DNA from: Paenibacillus sp. PL91
Lineage (GTDB): Bacteria > Bacillota > Bacilli > Paenibacillales > Paenibacillaceae
NCBI RefSeq assembly: GCF_012935325.2
Contig: NZ_JABBYG020000001.1
Coordinates: forward strand, 310,001 to 374,000
Reading direction: 5' to 3'
DNA: 64,000 nucleotides
How positions within the stretch are numbered: position 1 is the first letter of the stretch; every line of letters starts with the position of its first letter. The notes beneath the pieces are model-generated. The model ran no database searches and was not told the DNA's origin. It saw nothing but the letters and a program-made list of their open reading frames with translations. This document shows, one piece after another, positions 18,298-26,885 of this stretch. A program made the translations under genes and the position numbers.

Positions 18298-18340
18298 AAC
18301 CGCAGAGCGTGAATCGGGTTTGATTCACTGCGCTGCGGTT
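18298..18340. terminator. Convergent hairpin terminator
   Basis: AACCGCAG (18298-18305) and CTGCGGTT (18333-18340) pair, with an inner GTGAATC/GATTCAC stem. The T-rich side faces the minus strand, so it mainly ends the DUF2627 gene but can act both ways. Confidence 0.6.
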
Positions 18341-18376
18341 ATGTATGCTGAGTAAATAGGAATGGAAATGTACAGG

Positions 18377-18670
18377 CTAGCTTTGCGGCTTTGGCGGGCG
18401 CGGGCGTTTTTCTTTAAAGCGCGGTGCGACATAATTACGCTTGCGGTCGCGGAAAAAGGTCCAACCTGCAATGAAGCCTGCGCCAGCGGCGAACATAATA
18501 AATCCAAGCAGAAATTTCAACCAATCGAAGTCGGGAGTAATCGTTTCATTTCCAAAATCTGAAAAATAGACAAAGACGGAATCTTTCATTTTGAGAAAGC
18601 CGAAGCAAGCGAGCAGGCCTGGTATGACAAGCATGAGAATCGCGATAAAACGGGCAGCAACTAATTTCAT
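18377..18670 (-). CDS. yqzF: DUF2627 membrane protein (YqzF-like)
   Basis: A 97-residue protein with two membrane helices (about 5-24 and 50-70) and a strongly basic, Pro-rich tail (RKRNYVAPRFKEKRPRPPKP). This layout and the position next to the branched-chain dehydrogenase genes match B. subtilis YqzF (DUF2627). Function unknown. AAGGAGA lies 11 nt before the ATG, and a good promoter lies upstream. Confidence 0.75.
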   Translation of the reverse strand: MKLVAARFIAILMLVIPGLLACFGFLKMKDSVFVYFSDFGNETITPDFDWLKFLLGFIMFAAGAGFIAGWTFFRDRKRNYVAPRFKEKRPRPPKPQS

Positions 18671-18713
18671 AAATACGGTGTCTCCTTATCGGTCAAAATA
18701 TACAGTTAGCTCT

Positions 18714-18742
18714 ATCATACCTTTTTAAGAGTGGAGTGTCTA
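18714..18742 (-). promoter_or_regulatory. Sigma-A promoter of the DUF2627 gene
   Basis: Minus strand: TAGACA (18742-18737), 17 bp, TATGAT (18719-18714). Both hexamers match five and four-to-five consensus positions. Confidence 0.6.
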
Positions 18743-18888
18743 TTTCGTAAATGGACGATGCCATCATCGGTAAAAACAGGTACAATAGGTATGAATGTCA
18801 TGTTACAATGCGAATGGTCAAGCTTGAGACTCGAATGAATAGGCTTTACCAGCATATATTGAGGGCAATTACGGAAGGAATGATATTT

Positions 18889-20316
18889 ATGGCTATACAA
18901 GTGGACATAGCGGTACTCGGGGGCGGCCCTGGCGGCTATACGGCGGCTATACGGGCTGCTCAGCTAGGCAAAAAGGTTGCGATTATCGAAATGGATAAGC
19001 TCGGCGGCACATGCTTGCACAAAGGCTGCATTCCAAGCAAATCATTGCTTCGCAGCGCAGAGGTATACTCAACGCTTCTACATGCAAGCTCCTATGGCAT
19101 TCAGGTTGCTGAAGGGGCTATTTCGCTCGATTACGATAAAGTGCAGCAGCGCAAGGATCAAACGGTAGAACAGCTTTACCGAGGACTTCAAGGCTTAATG
19201 AAAAAAAATGGCATTCAGATCATTCAAGGCAAGGGCAGAGTGATCGGTCCTTCGATTTTCTCACCAAAGAGCGGCTCGCTTGCCGTTGAATTGCCAGATG
19301 GGGAAATGGAGTCCGTGGTTTCAACCAACTTGATCATTGCCACAGGCTCGAGACCTCGCCTATTGCCGGGGTTGACGCCGGATGGCGAATATATTTTGAC
19401 TAGCGATGAAGCGCTTGTAATGGACAAGCTGCCAAGCTCTATCATTATTGTAGGCGGCGGCGTAATTGGGGTAGAGTGGGCATCGCTGCTGCATGATTTT
19501 GGCGTTCAGGTAACGCTGGTGGAAGCGGGCTCCCGCTTGCTGCCTGGTGAAGACACAGAGGTTTCCGCTGAGCTGACAAGAGTGCTGCGAGGGCGCGGCG
19601 TACGCGTTCTGACAGGCGTTCAGCTTCAAACGGATCAATATAAGGGAGAAAACGGTGAGGTTTCTATCGTAGCCGTAACGACAGACGGTGATGTTGTTCT
19701 GACAGCAGAGAAGCTGCTTGTTTCCGTAGGGCGCGAGCCGAACGTGGAAGGCATCGGTCTTGAAAATACAGATATTCGCACAATTAACGGAGCAATTGAG
19801 GTTAATGCATTCGGCCAAACGAGCGAGCCTCATATTTATGCGATAGGCGATGTAATCGGGGGCGTTCAGCTCGCGCATGCAGCCGCACATGAAGGATTAA
19901 TTGCTGCTGAGCATATTAGCGGTGGGAAGCCTGCTGCCATTGAGCCGCATTTGATTCCTAGGTGCATCTATTCCCGCCCCGAGATTGCATCTTACGGGCT
20001 GACTGAGGACGGGGCGCGCGCGAAGGGGCATGACATCAAGACGGGGAAAATTCCGTTCCAAGCGATTGGCAAAGCGCTCGTGCTAGGCGAGAAGGACGGC
20101 TTCGTGAAGGTTATTGCCGATCGGAAGACCAATGATATCGTTGGCGTTCATATGATTGGAGCCCATGCGACGGATCTTATTTCTGAAGCTGCGCTGGCAG
20201 GCGTGCTTAATGCTACACCTTGGGAAGTCGGCCAAATGATCCATCCGCATCCGACGCTTGCAGAGGCGCTGGGCGAAGCGATGCTTGCAGTTGACGGCAA
20301 AGCAATTTCGTTCTAA
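18889..20316 (+). CDS. lpdV: Dihydrolipoyl dehydrogenase (E3) of the branched-chain complex
   Basis: E3 reoxidises dihydrolipoamide on the E2 core and passes electrons to NAD. The 475-residue protein has the FAD-binding GGGPGGYTAAIRAAQ, the redox disulfide in GGTCLHKGCIPSK, the NAD-binding VGGGVIGVEWA and the C-terminal catalytic HPHPTLAEALGEA. ATG 18889 has GGAAGGAA 8 nt upstream; the in-frame extension to 18751 has no site. It leads the bkd cluster. Confidence 0.95.
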   Translation: MAIQVDIAVLGGGPGGYTAAIRAAQLGKKVAIIEMDKLGGTCLHKGCIPSKSLLRSAEVYSTLLHASSYGIQVAEGAISLDYDKVQQRKDQTVEQLYRGLQGLMKKNGIQIIQGKGRVIGPSIFSPKSGSLAVELPDGEMESVVSTNLIIATGSRPRLLPGLTPDGEYILTSDEALVMDKLPSSIIIVGGGVIGVEWASLLHDFGVQVTLVEAGSRLLPGEDTEVSAELTRVLRGRGVRVLTGVQLQTDQYKGENGEVSIVAVTTDGDVVLTAEKLLVSVGREPNVEGIGLENTDIRTINGAIEVNAFGQTSEPHIYAIGDVIGGVQLAHAAAHEGLIAAEHISGGKPAAIEPHLIPRCIYSRPEIASYGLTEDGARAKGHDIKTGKIPFQAIGKALVLGEKDGFVKVIADRKTNDIVGVHMIGAHATDLISEAALAGVLNATPWEVGQMIHPHPTLAEALGEAMLAVDGKAISF

Positions 20317-20415
20317 GCAAGACAGTTTTCTTTTTGGAACAATTGGAGTTATAATGTATATGATCAAGTCTTAGTACCAGGTTATAATAGTGCGTAAAAA
20401 AAGGAGGAACACCTT

Positions 20416-21450
20416 ATGACCCAACCTGCTTCTACTGGGCAAAATGTTCGTCATTTGGAACTCGGGCTTAGCAACGAGCAAGCAATTGATATGTATGCAA
20501 CGATGGTGACTGCACGCAAGTTTGACGAGCGAATGCTGCTTCTGCAGCGCGCAGGCAAAATAAACTTCCACGTTTCTGGCGTCGGCCAAGAGGTCGCTCA
20601 GGTAGCGGCAGCTTATGCGCTTGATCGCGAAAATGATTATTTCCTGCCTTACTATCGAGACTACGGCTTTGTGCTCTCAGTAGGCATGACGCTGCGCGAC
20701 TTGCTATTGTCGGTGTTCGCGAAGGCGGAGGACCCGAATTCTGGCGGACGCCAAATGCCAGGCCATTTCGGCTCAAAGAAGCTGCGGATCGTAACGGGTT
20801 CAAGCCCGGTAACGACTCAGGTTCCACATGCGGTAGGTATTGCGCTTGCGGCGCGAATGAAAAATAAGCCACTAGTCAGCTTTGTCACATTCGGTGAAGG
20901 ATCGAGCAATCAGGGAGACTTCCATGAGGGCTGTAACTTTGCGGGCGTACATAAGCTGCCAGTTATTTTTATGTGTGAAAATAATCAATATGCTATTTCC
21001 GTGCCTATCCATAAGCAGCTGGCTGGTACGGTTGCTGATCGTGCGCTCGGTTATGGCTTCCCTGGCTATCAGGTTGACGGCAACGATGCGCTTGAAGTGT
21101 TCCGAGTGGTGAAGGAAGCGCGTGAGCGCGCAATAGCAGGTGAGGGACCAACGCTTATCGAAGCGCTTATGTACCGCATTTCGCCTCACTCCACTTCAGA
21201 TAACGATCTCGCTTATCGTACGAAGGAAGAGGTTGATTCCAATCGTGCGAAGGACGGCATACCTAAATATAAGCAGTATCTGATCGATTGCGGTATATGG
21301 TCCGAAGAGCTAGAAGTAGAGCTGCAAGCTAAAATACGCAAGCTGCTTGACGAGGCTACCGAATATGGCGATAAAGCGCCATTCCCGACGCCGGAATCAA
21401 CATTGCTGCACGTATATGCGGATGATGCTGAGCAAGGAGGAACGGAATAA
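20416..21450 (+). CDS. bkdAA: Branched-chain 2-oxoacid dehydrogenase E1 alpha subunit
   Basis: E1 alpha with E1 beta decarboxylates the 2-oxoacids of Val, Leu and Ile on thiamine diphosphate, giving starter acyl groups for branched fatty acids. The 344-residue protein has YRDYGFVLSVGM, GSSPVTTQVPHAVGIALA, and the cofactor motif GEGSSNQGDFHEGCNFAGVHKLPVIF (GDG variant GEG). AAGGAGG precedes the ATG. The 99 bp before it hold two TATAAT sequences (20350-20355, 20383-20388) with weak -35 elements, so an internal promoter is possible. Confidence 0.95.
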   Translation: MTQPASTGQNVRHLELGLSNEQAIDMYATMVTARKFDERMLLLQRAGKINFHVSGVGQEVAQVAAAYALDRENDYFLPYYRDYGFVLSVGMTLRDLLLSVFAKAEDPNSGGRQMPGHFGSKKLRIVTGSSPVTTQVPHAVGIALAARMKNKPLVSFVTFGEGSSNQGDFHEGCNFAGVHKLPVIFMCENNQYAISVPIHKQLAGTVADRALGYGFPGYQVDGNDALEVFRVVKEARERAIAGEGPTLIEALMYRISPHSTSDNDLAYRTKEEVDSNRAKDGIPKYKQYLIDCGIWSEELEVELQAKIRKLLDEATEYGDKAPFPTPESTLLHVYADDAEQGGTE

Positions 21451-22433
21451 TGGCAGTAATCGAATACATTGATGCTATTCGCCAGGCGATGAAGGAAGAG
21501 ATGGAACGTGATGAAGACGTCTTCGTGCTTGGCGAGGACGTAGGTCTCAAAGGCGGCGTGTTCACGACAACGAAGGGTCTTCAAGAGCAATTCGGCGAGC
21601 TTCGCGCAATGGATACGCCACTTGCAGAATCTGCGATAGCAGGTGTTGCAATCGGAGCGGCGATGGTTGGCATGAAGCCGATCGCTGAGATGCAATATTC
21701 AGACTTTATGTTCCCTGCTACCAATCAAATCATTAGCGAGGCGGCCAAAATCCGTTACCGCTCGAACAATGACTGGACATGCCCGCTCGTTATACGCGCG
21801 CCAATCGGCGGCGGTGTATTTGGCGGTTTGTATCATTCACAATGCCCAGAATCCGTGTTTTTCGGCACGCCAGGCTTAAAGATCGTTGCTCCTTATCGGG
21901 CTTACGATGCGAAGGGCCTCTTGAAGGCTGCCGTGCGCGATCCAGATCCTGTGCTGTATTTTGAAAATAAAAAATGCTATAAGCTCGTTACGGGCGAGGT
22001 TCCGGATGACGATTATATCGTTCCGATCGGAGTTGCAAACGTGCTGCGCGAGGGAGAAGACATCACCGTTATCGGCTATAGTCTTCCGCTTCACTTTGTC
22101 GAGCAGGCAGCAGCTGAGCTTGAAGGCGAGGGCATAAGCGCACATATTCTAGACCTAAGGACGCTTCAGCCGCTTGATAAGAAGGGTATTCTTGAGGCGG
22201 TTCGCAAAACGGGCAAGGTGCTTATCATACACGAGGATAACAAAACAGGCGGCGTTGGAGCCGAAGTGTCGGCGATTATCGCAGAAGAGCTGCTTTATGA
22301 GCTTGATGCTCCGATCATGCGTCTATGCGGTCCGGATGTACCGGCTATGCCGATTAACCCGCCGGGCGAGAAATTTTTTATGCTCAACAAAGAAAAAGTG
22401 AAAGAAGCCATGCGGCAATTAGCACTTTATTAA
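21450..22433 (+). CDS. bkdAB: Branched-chain 2-oxoacid dehydrogenase E1 beta subunit
   Basis: The 327-residue protein is the transketolase-like partner of BkdAA: VFVLGEDVGLKGGVF, the AESAIAGVAIGAAMVGMKPI segment, the PIGGGVFGGLYHSQ loop and the C-terminal TGKVLIIHEDNKTGGVGAEV. Its ATG overlaps the stop of bkdAA by one base (TAATG), so translation is coupled. Confidence 0.96.
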   Translation: MAVIEYIDAIRQAMKEEMERDEDVFVLGEDVGLKGGVFTTTKGLQEQFGELRAMDTPLAESAIAGVAIGAAMVGMKPIAEMQYSDFMFPATNQIISEAAKIRYRSNNDWTCPLVIRAPIGGGVFGGLYHSQCPESVFFGTPGLKIVAPYRAYDAKGLLKAAVRDPDPVLYFENKKCYKLVTGEVPDDDYIVPIGVANVLREGEDITVIGYSLPLHFVEQAAAELEGEGISAHILDLRTLQPLDKKGILEAVRKTGKVLIIHEDNKTGGVGAEVSAIIAEELLYELDAPIMRLCGPDVPAMPINPPGEKFFMLNKEKVKEAMRQLALY

Positions 22434-22483
22434 TATAAGTAAGTATAAGAGTTGATTTTATACGAGGCTGATATGTCACCGCG

Positions 22484-22523
22484 AAACGTATGCTGCGCCG
22501 CCAGAGGACGGCGGTAGCCGTTT
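22484..22523 (+). other. Stable hairpin between bkdAB and bkdB
   Basis: Nested arms AAACG/CGTTT (22484-22488, 22519-22523), GCT/AGC and CCGCC/GGCGG form a long stem-loop in the 120 bp gap. No T run follows, so it is not a terminator; it may mark an RNA processing or stability site. Confidence 0.5.
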
Positions 22524-22553
22524 ACGCCTTGGGCCAGTAGGGAGATGTGAACT

Positions 22554-23879
22554 ATGAAAACAATGACGGAAATCGTCGTACCGCAGCTTGCGGAATCACT
22601 CGTATCGGCCACCATTGATAAATGGCTGAAGCAGCCAGGTGATTGGGTTGATATTTACGAGCCTGTCTGTGAAATTATTACAGATAAAGTTAATGCGGAA
22701 TTGCCTTCGACAGTAGCGGGCAAGCTTGTTCAAATTTTGGTTGGCAAAGGTGAGACTGTTCCAGTCGGTACGCCAATCTGTATTATCGAGGTTGAAGGCT
22801 CAGCGGCTCCTTCTGGAGACGCACCTGCACAATCCCAATCCGCGGGAGCTGCTGCCGCTACACCAGAAGCCGAGAGCGTATCGGAAGACGCTCCTATGCG
22901 CAATCGTTTCTCGCCGGCAGTACAGCAGCTTGCGGCAGAGCATGCTATTCGCTTAACCGATGTTCCCGGAACAGGTCTTGGCGGACGCATCACGCGCAAG
23001 GATGTGCTAGCTTACGTTGCATTAGGTGCGGTTAAAGCTAGCAATACATCTGGCGGCAACGCGGCTGTGCCAGCGCCACATAGGGTGGATGCGGCAGCGC
23101 AAGTACGTTCCTCCGGCCTTCATTTGACGGAAACGCCTAGATTTCCAAAAATTGAGGTGGAAGGCGCTACGGGAGCTGGACGAGGCGACAACTTTATTGA
23201 TGTGACGCCAATTCGGAATACGATTGCCCGCAATATGAAGCAGAGCGTAACCGAGATTCCGCATGCATGGACGATGATTGAAGTGGATGTAACGAATCTG
23301 GTTCTTCTTCGCAACAAGCTTAAGGATGATTTCATGAAGCGCGAGGGCATTAATTTGACCTATTTGGCTTTCCTTCTCAAGGCTGTGGTCAATGCGATCA
23401 AAGATGTGCCGATTATGAATTCCATGTGGGCAGTAGACAAAATTATCGTGAAGCGGGATATCAACATCGCGCTTGCTGTCGGTACGGAAGATTCCGTGCT
23501 TACACCGGTCATCAAGAACGCCGATCACAAAAACGTTGCCGGACTTGCCAAAGAAATCGAAGAGCTTGCCCGCAAGACAAGAGAAGGCAAGCTGACGCTG
23601 TCCGATATGCAAGGCGGAACCTTCACGGTCAATAATACCGGGTCCTTCGGTTCGATTTTGTCATATCCGATTATTAACTACCCGCAGGCTGCTATTCTCA
23701 CCTTTGAATCCATCGTGAAGCGTCCTGTAGTTATTAACGATATGATCGCTGTTCGCTCGATGGCCAATTTATGCCTATCGCTTGATCACCGGATTTTGGA
23801 CGGCGTTATATGCGGACGCTTCTTGCAGCGCGTGAAGGATAATTTGGAGAGCTTTAATCTAGAAAGCAAATTGTATTAG
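22554..23879 (+). CDS. bkdB: Branched-chain 2-oxoacid dehydrogenase E2 (dihydrolipoyl acyltransferase)
   Basis: E2 forms the core of the complex and moves the acyl group from lipoate to CoA. The 441-residue protein has one lipoyl domain (1-80, modified Lys45 in ITDKVNAEL), an Ala/Pro-rich linker, the E1/E3-binding domain (about 120-155, RFSPAVQQLAAEH, GLGGRITRKDV) and the catalytic domain with LDHRILDG near the end. AGGGAG precedes the ATG. lipB follows after 17 bp. Confidence 0.95.
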   Translation: MKTMTEIVVPQLAESLVSATIDKWLKQPGDWVDIYEPVCEIITDKVNAELPSTVAGKLVQILVGKGETVPVGTPICIIEVEGSAAPSGDAPAQSQSAGAAAATPEAESVSEDAPMRNRFSPAVQQLAAEHAIRLTDVPGTGLGGRITRKDVLAYVALGAVKASNTSGGNAAVPAPHRVDAAAQVRSSGLHLTETPRFPKIEVEGATGAGRGDNFIDVTPIRNTIARNMKQSVTEIPHAWTMIEVDVTNLVLLRNKLKDDFMKREGINLTYLAFLLKAVVNAIKDVPIMNSMWAVDKIIVKRDINIALAVGTEDSVLTPVIKNADHKNVAGLAKEIEELARKTREGKLTLSDMQGGTFTVNNTGSFGSILSYPIINYPQAAILTFESIVKRPVVINDMIAVRSMANLCLSLDHRILDGVICGRFLQRVKDNLESFNLESKLY

Positions 23880-23896
23880 AAAAGGGGAACACCATC

Positions 23897-24598
23897 ATGG
23901 CTGAAGCGGTAAACGCAAATGGCTTAAGACGGCTGGACGCCCACTATATAGGCATGCTCGATTACGCGCAGGCGTGGGAGCTGCAAAAAGCATACGTAAA
24001 GCAAATTGATCAGGAGGAGCGCAAACAGTCGCTTCTCCTTCTTCAGCATCCGCCAACCTATACGATGGGCTCTGACAAGCATCCAGAGCATTTGCTTTTG
24101 GATGAAGCGGAGCTTAAGGAACGCGGCATTACGCTGTTCCAAATCGATCGCGGCGGTGATATTACCTATCATGGGCCTGGACAGCTCGTGGGCTATCCGC
24201 TATTGTATTTGGAAGCAGAGGGACTTGATTTGCATGCTTATTTGCGCAGCTTGGAGCAGGTCATTATGAATTGGCTAGCCGAGTATAGTATAGAAGCGGG
24301 CAGAAAACCAGAATATACTGGAGTATGGGTAGGCGATCAGAAGATTGCGGCCATCGGGGTGAAATTTAATAAAGCCCGGCATCGCCGGGGCTTTATAACG
24401 AGTCATGGATTTGCGCTTAATATCAAATCAGGAATAGCTGCGGAAGGCTTTAGCGGAATCGTCCCTTGCGGCATTCAGCAATTCGGCGTGACCTCCTTCA
24501 ATGATTTGACCGGGCTTGAGCTATCGGTTGAGGAAGCGGCAAAGGAGCTGCTCCCTCATTTTGTGAAGGAATTTAATTGTGAGCTGGACCTAGTATAG
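23897..24598 (+). CDS. lipB: Octanoyltransferase LipB
   Basis: LipB transfers octanoyl groups from acyl carrier protein to lipoyl domains, the first step of lipoylation. The 233-residue protein has RGGDITYHGPGQLVGYPL, the catalytic Lys region KIAAIGVKF and the catalytic Cys in PCGI. Placement directly behind bkdB suggests it lipoylates this E2. B. subtilis uses LipM instead, so this is a deviation from that model. AAAGGGG precedes the ATG. Its last 9 bp overlap the convergent Prli42-type gene. Confidence 0.93.
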   Translation: MAEAVNANGLRRLDAHYIGMLDYAQAWELQKAYVKQIDQEERKQSLLLLQHPPTYTMGSDKHPEHLLLDEAELKERGITLFQIDRGGDITYHGPGQLVGYPLLYLEAEGLDLHAYLRSLEQVIMNWLAEYSIEAGRKPEYTGVWVGDQKIAAIGVKFNKARHRRGFITSHGFALNIKSGIAAEGFSGIVPCGIQQFGVTSFNDLTGLELSVEEAAKELLPHFVKEFNCELDLV

Positions 24599-24691
24599 AA
24601 ATAGCGATCCAAGACCAGCCAACAAGGACGATAAAACGAGTGCGGATACGAGTAAAATGGCAACAATTCGAATCAATCGTTGTCTGCGCAT
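24590..24691 (-). CDS. prli42: Prli42-type stressosome-associated miniprotein, 33 residues
   Basis: The frame reads MRRQRLIRIVAILLVSALVL and continues SSLLAGLGSLFLY: a basic N-terminus followed by one membrane helix, which is the layout of Prli42, the Listeria miniprotein that tethers the stressosome to the membrane. AAAGGGG sits 8 nt before the ATG. It overlaps the end of lipB tail to tail. The match is by pattern (basic start, IV-rich helix, S-LLAGL), so the family call is good but not proven. Confidence 0.72.
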   Translation of the reverse strand: MRRQRLIRIVAILLVSALVLSSLLAGLGSLFLY

Positions 24692-24787
24692 ATGGAAAAC
24701 CCCTTTCATGAGTTGGAACATCACAGCTCGCTGAGAGCTTGTCATTTACTCTATTGTATACGAAAGTAATGGACGGAGGAAACGTTA

Positions 24788-25921
24788 ATGATTGAAAAAG
24801 ATCGTTTAGTAAATGAATTTATGGAATTGGTGAAGGTCGATAGCGAAACGAAGCATGAGCAGGAAATAAGCCGCGTGCTAAAGCAAAAGTTCGAAGCGCT
24901 TGGCTTGCAAATCAGCGAGGATGATGCGGCAGCTAAGACGGGGCATGGAGCGGGAAATCTGTTTGCCATTTGGGAAGCAGAGGGTGCGGACGCTGCAGCG
25001 CCTACGATTTTTTTCACCTGCCATATGGATACCGTAACGCCTGGCGTTGGCATTAAGCCACAGCTTGATGCAGATGGTTATATAAGAAGCGACGGCACGA
25101 CTATACTTGGCGCTGATGACAAAGCAGGCATTTCGGCTATATTTGAAGCTATTCGTGTCGTGAAGGAGCAATCCATTCCACATGGCCGCATTCAATTCGT
25201 CATTACGGTTGGCGAGGAATCGGGTCTTCTTGGGGCGCGTTCGCTTGATGCATCGAAGCTGGAGGCGAAGTTTGGTTATGCGCTGGATTCAAATGGTGCG
25301 ATCGGCGACATTGCAGTAGCAGCCCCAACGCAAGCGAAGGTAACGATCAAAATGTACGGTCGTTCCGCGCATGCAGGCGTCAATCCCGAGGATGGCATCA
25401 GTGCGATCCAAGTAGCAGCCAAAGCGATTGCGAGAATGCCGCTAGGACGCATTGATAATGAAACTACTGCTAATATCGGGCGGTTTGAGGGCGGCGGCGC
25501 TACCAATATCGTTTGCGACTTCGTGAAGCTGGATGCAGAAGCAAGAAGTATTGTTCAGCATAAGCTGGACAATCAAATCGAGGCGATGCGCAAGGCAGTG
25601 GAAAGCGCAGCTGAGGAATTTGGAGCGCGCGGCGAGCTGGAGAGCGAAGTTATTTACCCAGCCTATCAGTATGATGATGAGGATTCCGTCGTACAGCTGG
25701 CGAAAAAAGCGATCGTCGCAATCGGACGCACGCCTCGCACGTTCCATTCCGGCGGCGGCAGCGATGCGAATATTTTTAACGGCTTAGGCATTCCTACCGT
25801 CAATTTGGCTGTTGGCTATGAGCATATTCATACGACCAAAGAACAGATTAAAGTGGAGGATTTGGTCAAAACGACAGAGCTTGTCGTAGAAATCATCAAA
25901 CAAGCGGCGACAGTAGAGTAA
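24788..25921 (+). CDS. M20 family tripeptidase-like metallopeptidase (PepT/YqjE-like)
   Basis: The 377-residue protein is a PepT-like di-zinc aminopeptidase: CHMDTVTPG (first metal His/Asp), GADDKAGISA (bridging Asp), GEESGLLGA (general base Glu and metal Glu), and the inserted dimerisation domain (KMYGRSAHAGVNPEDG). The ending GGGSDANIFNGLG supplies further ligands. Such enzymes cut N-terminal residues from short peptides in the cytoplasm. CGGAGGA precedes the ATG. B. subtilis yqjE is the nearest known equivalent in this neighbourhood. Confidence 0.9.
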   Translation: MIEKDRLVNEFMELVKVDSETKHEQEISRVLKQKFEALGLQISEDDAAAKTGHGAGNLFAIWEAEGADAAAPTIFFTCHMDTVTPGVGIKPQLDADGYIRSDGTTILGADDKAGISAIFEAIRVVKEQSIPHGRIQFVITVGEESGLLGARSLDASKLEAKFGYALDSNGAIGDIAVAAPTQAKVTIKMYGRSAHAGVNPEDGISAIQVAAKAIARMPLGRIDNETTANIGRFEGGGATNIVCDFVKLDAEARSIVQHKLDNQIEAMRKAVESAAEEFGARGELESEVIYPAYQYDDEDSVVQLAKKAIVAIGRTPRTFHSGGGSDANIFNGLGIPTVNLAVGYEHIHTTKEQIKVEDLVKTTELVVEIIKQAATVE

Positions 25922-25968
25922 TCAAGTTGATGCTGTAACGGCATGGATTGCCGCTGGATGACAGAAAG

Positions 25969-26018
25969 CCCTTCAATCCGATCTTTCAGCATAAGCTGAA
26001 GGTGGATGGAGGGTTTTT
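25969..26018 (+). terminator. Intrinsic terminator after the peptidase gene
   Basis: CCCTTCAATCC-like left arm and GGATGGAGGG right arm enclose a perfect CTTCAGC/GCTGAAG hairpin, followed by TTTTT (26014-26018). Confidence 0.8.
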
Positions 26019-26049
26019 GTCTGAATATTGAAGGTTTATATGAACGCGG

Positions 26050-26214
26050 TTAATTCGTTTTATCTAAGGGTAAGCGGCGCACGCTGATGACGTTCGTATA
26101 TTCGGACATTGGAGTTCTGGAAAGAGTGGAAGCAGACAACTTGCGCAGCTGATGACGGATTTCCCAGCCTTTACCTACTAATCGCAAATGATTAACCGCA
26201 ACATATTGTTTCAT
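26050..26214 (-). CDS. mciZ: MciZ-like inhibitor of Z-ring formation, 54 residues
   Basis: The frame begins MKQYVAVNHLRLVGKGWEIR, closely resembling the LVGKAWEIRAKL core of B. subtilis MciZ, a mother-cell peptide that caps FtsZ filaments so no Z ring forms during sporulation. The tail here (to residue 54) is longer than the 40-residue Bacillus form. AGGGG lies 8 nt before the ATG. It is divergent from nudF, which is also its neighbour region in B. subtilis. I see no clear sigma-E promoter. Confidence 0.78.
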   Translation of the reverse strand: MKQYVAVNHLRLVGKGWEIRHQLRKLSASTLSRTPMSEYTNVISVRRLPLDKTN

Positions 26215-26311
26215 ATTATTCGCCCCTGTCGTTTTGATATAATGATAGTTATGCAGGTGCAGGACAAGTTATGCGAGGGTAAGCATGCAATATTAAAAGG
26301 AGCGATCACGA

Positions 26312-26875
26312 TTGGAAGAACAACAACCAGCTGCGCTATGGCGTGAGGAAACGATTAAGACTGAACCGATCTTCGAAGGTAAAATGATAACGCTGCAAGT
26401 AGATACCGTTGCTCTGGCAGATGGTAGAACCGCTACTAGAGAAATAGTGAAGCATCCGGGTGCCGCTGCAGTTATGGCATTGCTAGATGGCAAGCTGCTT
26501 GTCGTGGAGCAATTCCGCAAGCCCCTCGAAAAATTTCAAATTGAAATTCCGGCTGGAAAGCTCGATCCCGGTGAGGACCCGCTAACCGCGGCAGCACGCG
26601 AGCTGGAGGAAGAAACCGGATATCGCTCAAACGATCTTAAGCTTCTAAGCGCTTTTTACACTTCGCCTGGTTTTGCCGATGAAAAGCTCTACATCTACTT
26701 CACCGACAAAGTTGAGCAGGGCGTACAAAATCCTGATGAGGATGAGGATCTAAAGGTAGAAGCGATTACCCTCGAACAGGCTGAAGCCTACATACAAGAA
26801 GGTCGCATCAGCGACGCCAAAACCATTCTAGCCGTCTACGCATGGAAACTATATATTCTGACAGGCCGGCTTTAG
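26312..26875 (+). CDS. nudF: ADP-ribose pyrophosphatase (Nudix)
   Basis: NudF hydrolyses ADP-ribose to AMP and ribose 5-phosphate. The 187-residue protein carries a complete Nudix box, G-x5-E-x7-REUxEExGU, in GKLDPGEDPLTAA followed by ARELEEETGY, and the ADP-ribose-specific FYTSPGF loop behind it. Start is TTG 26312 with AAAGGAG upstream; a TATAAT at 26238-26243 may be its -10. The stop codon lies in a strong hairpin (26861-26885) that lacks a T run. Confidence 0.92.
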   Translation: MEEQQPAALWREETIKTEPIFEGKMITLQVDTVALADGRTATREIVKHPGAAAVMALLDGKLLVVEQFRKPLEKFQIEIPAGKLDPGEDPLTAAARELEEETGYRSNDLKLLSAFYTSPGFADEKLYIYFTDKVEQGVQNPDEDEDLKVEAITLEQAEAYIQEGRISDAKTILAVYAWKLYILTGRL

Positions 26876-26885
26876 CCGGCCCTGT

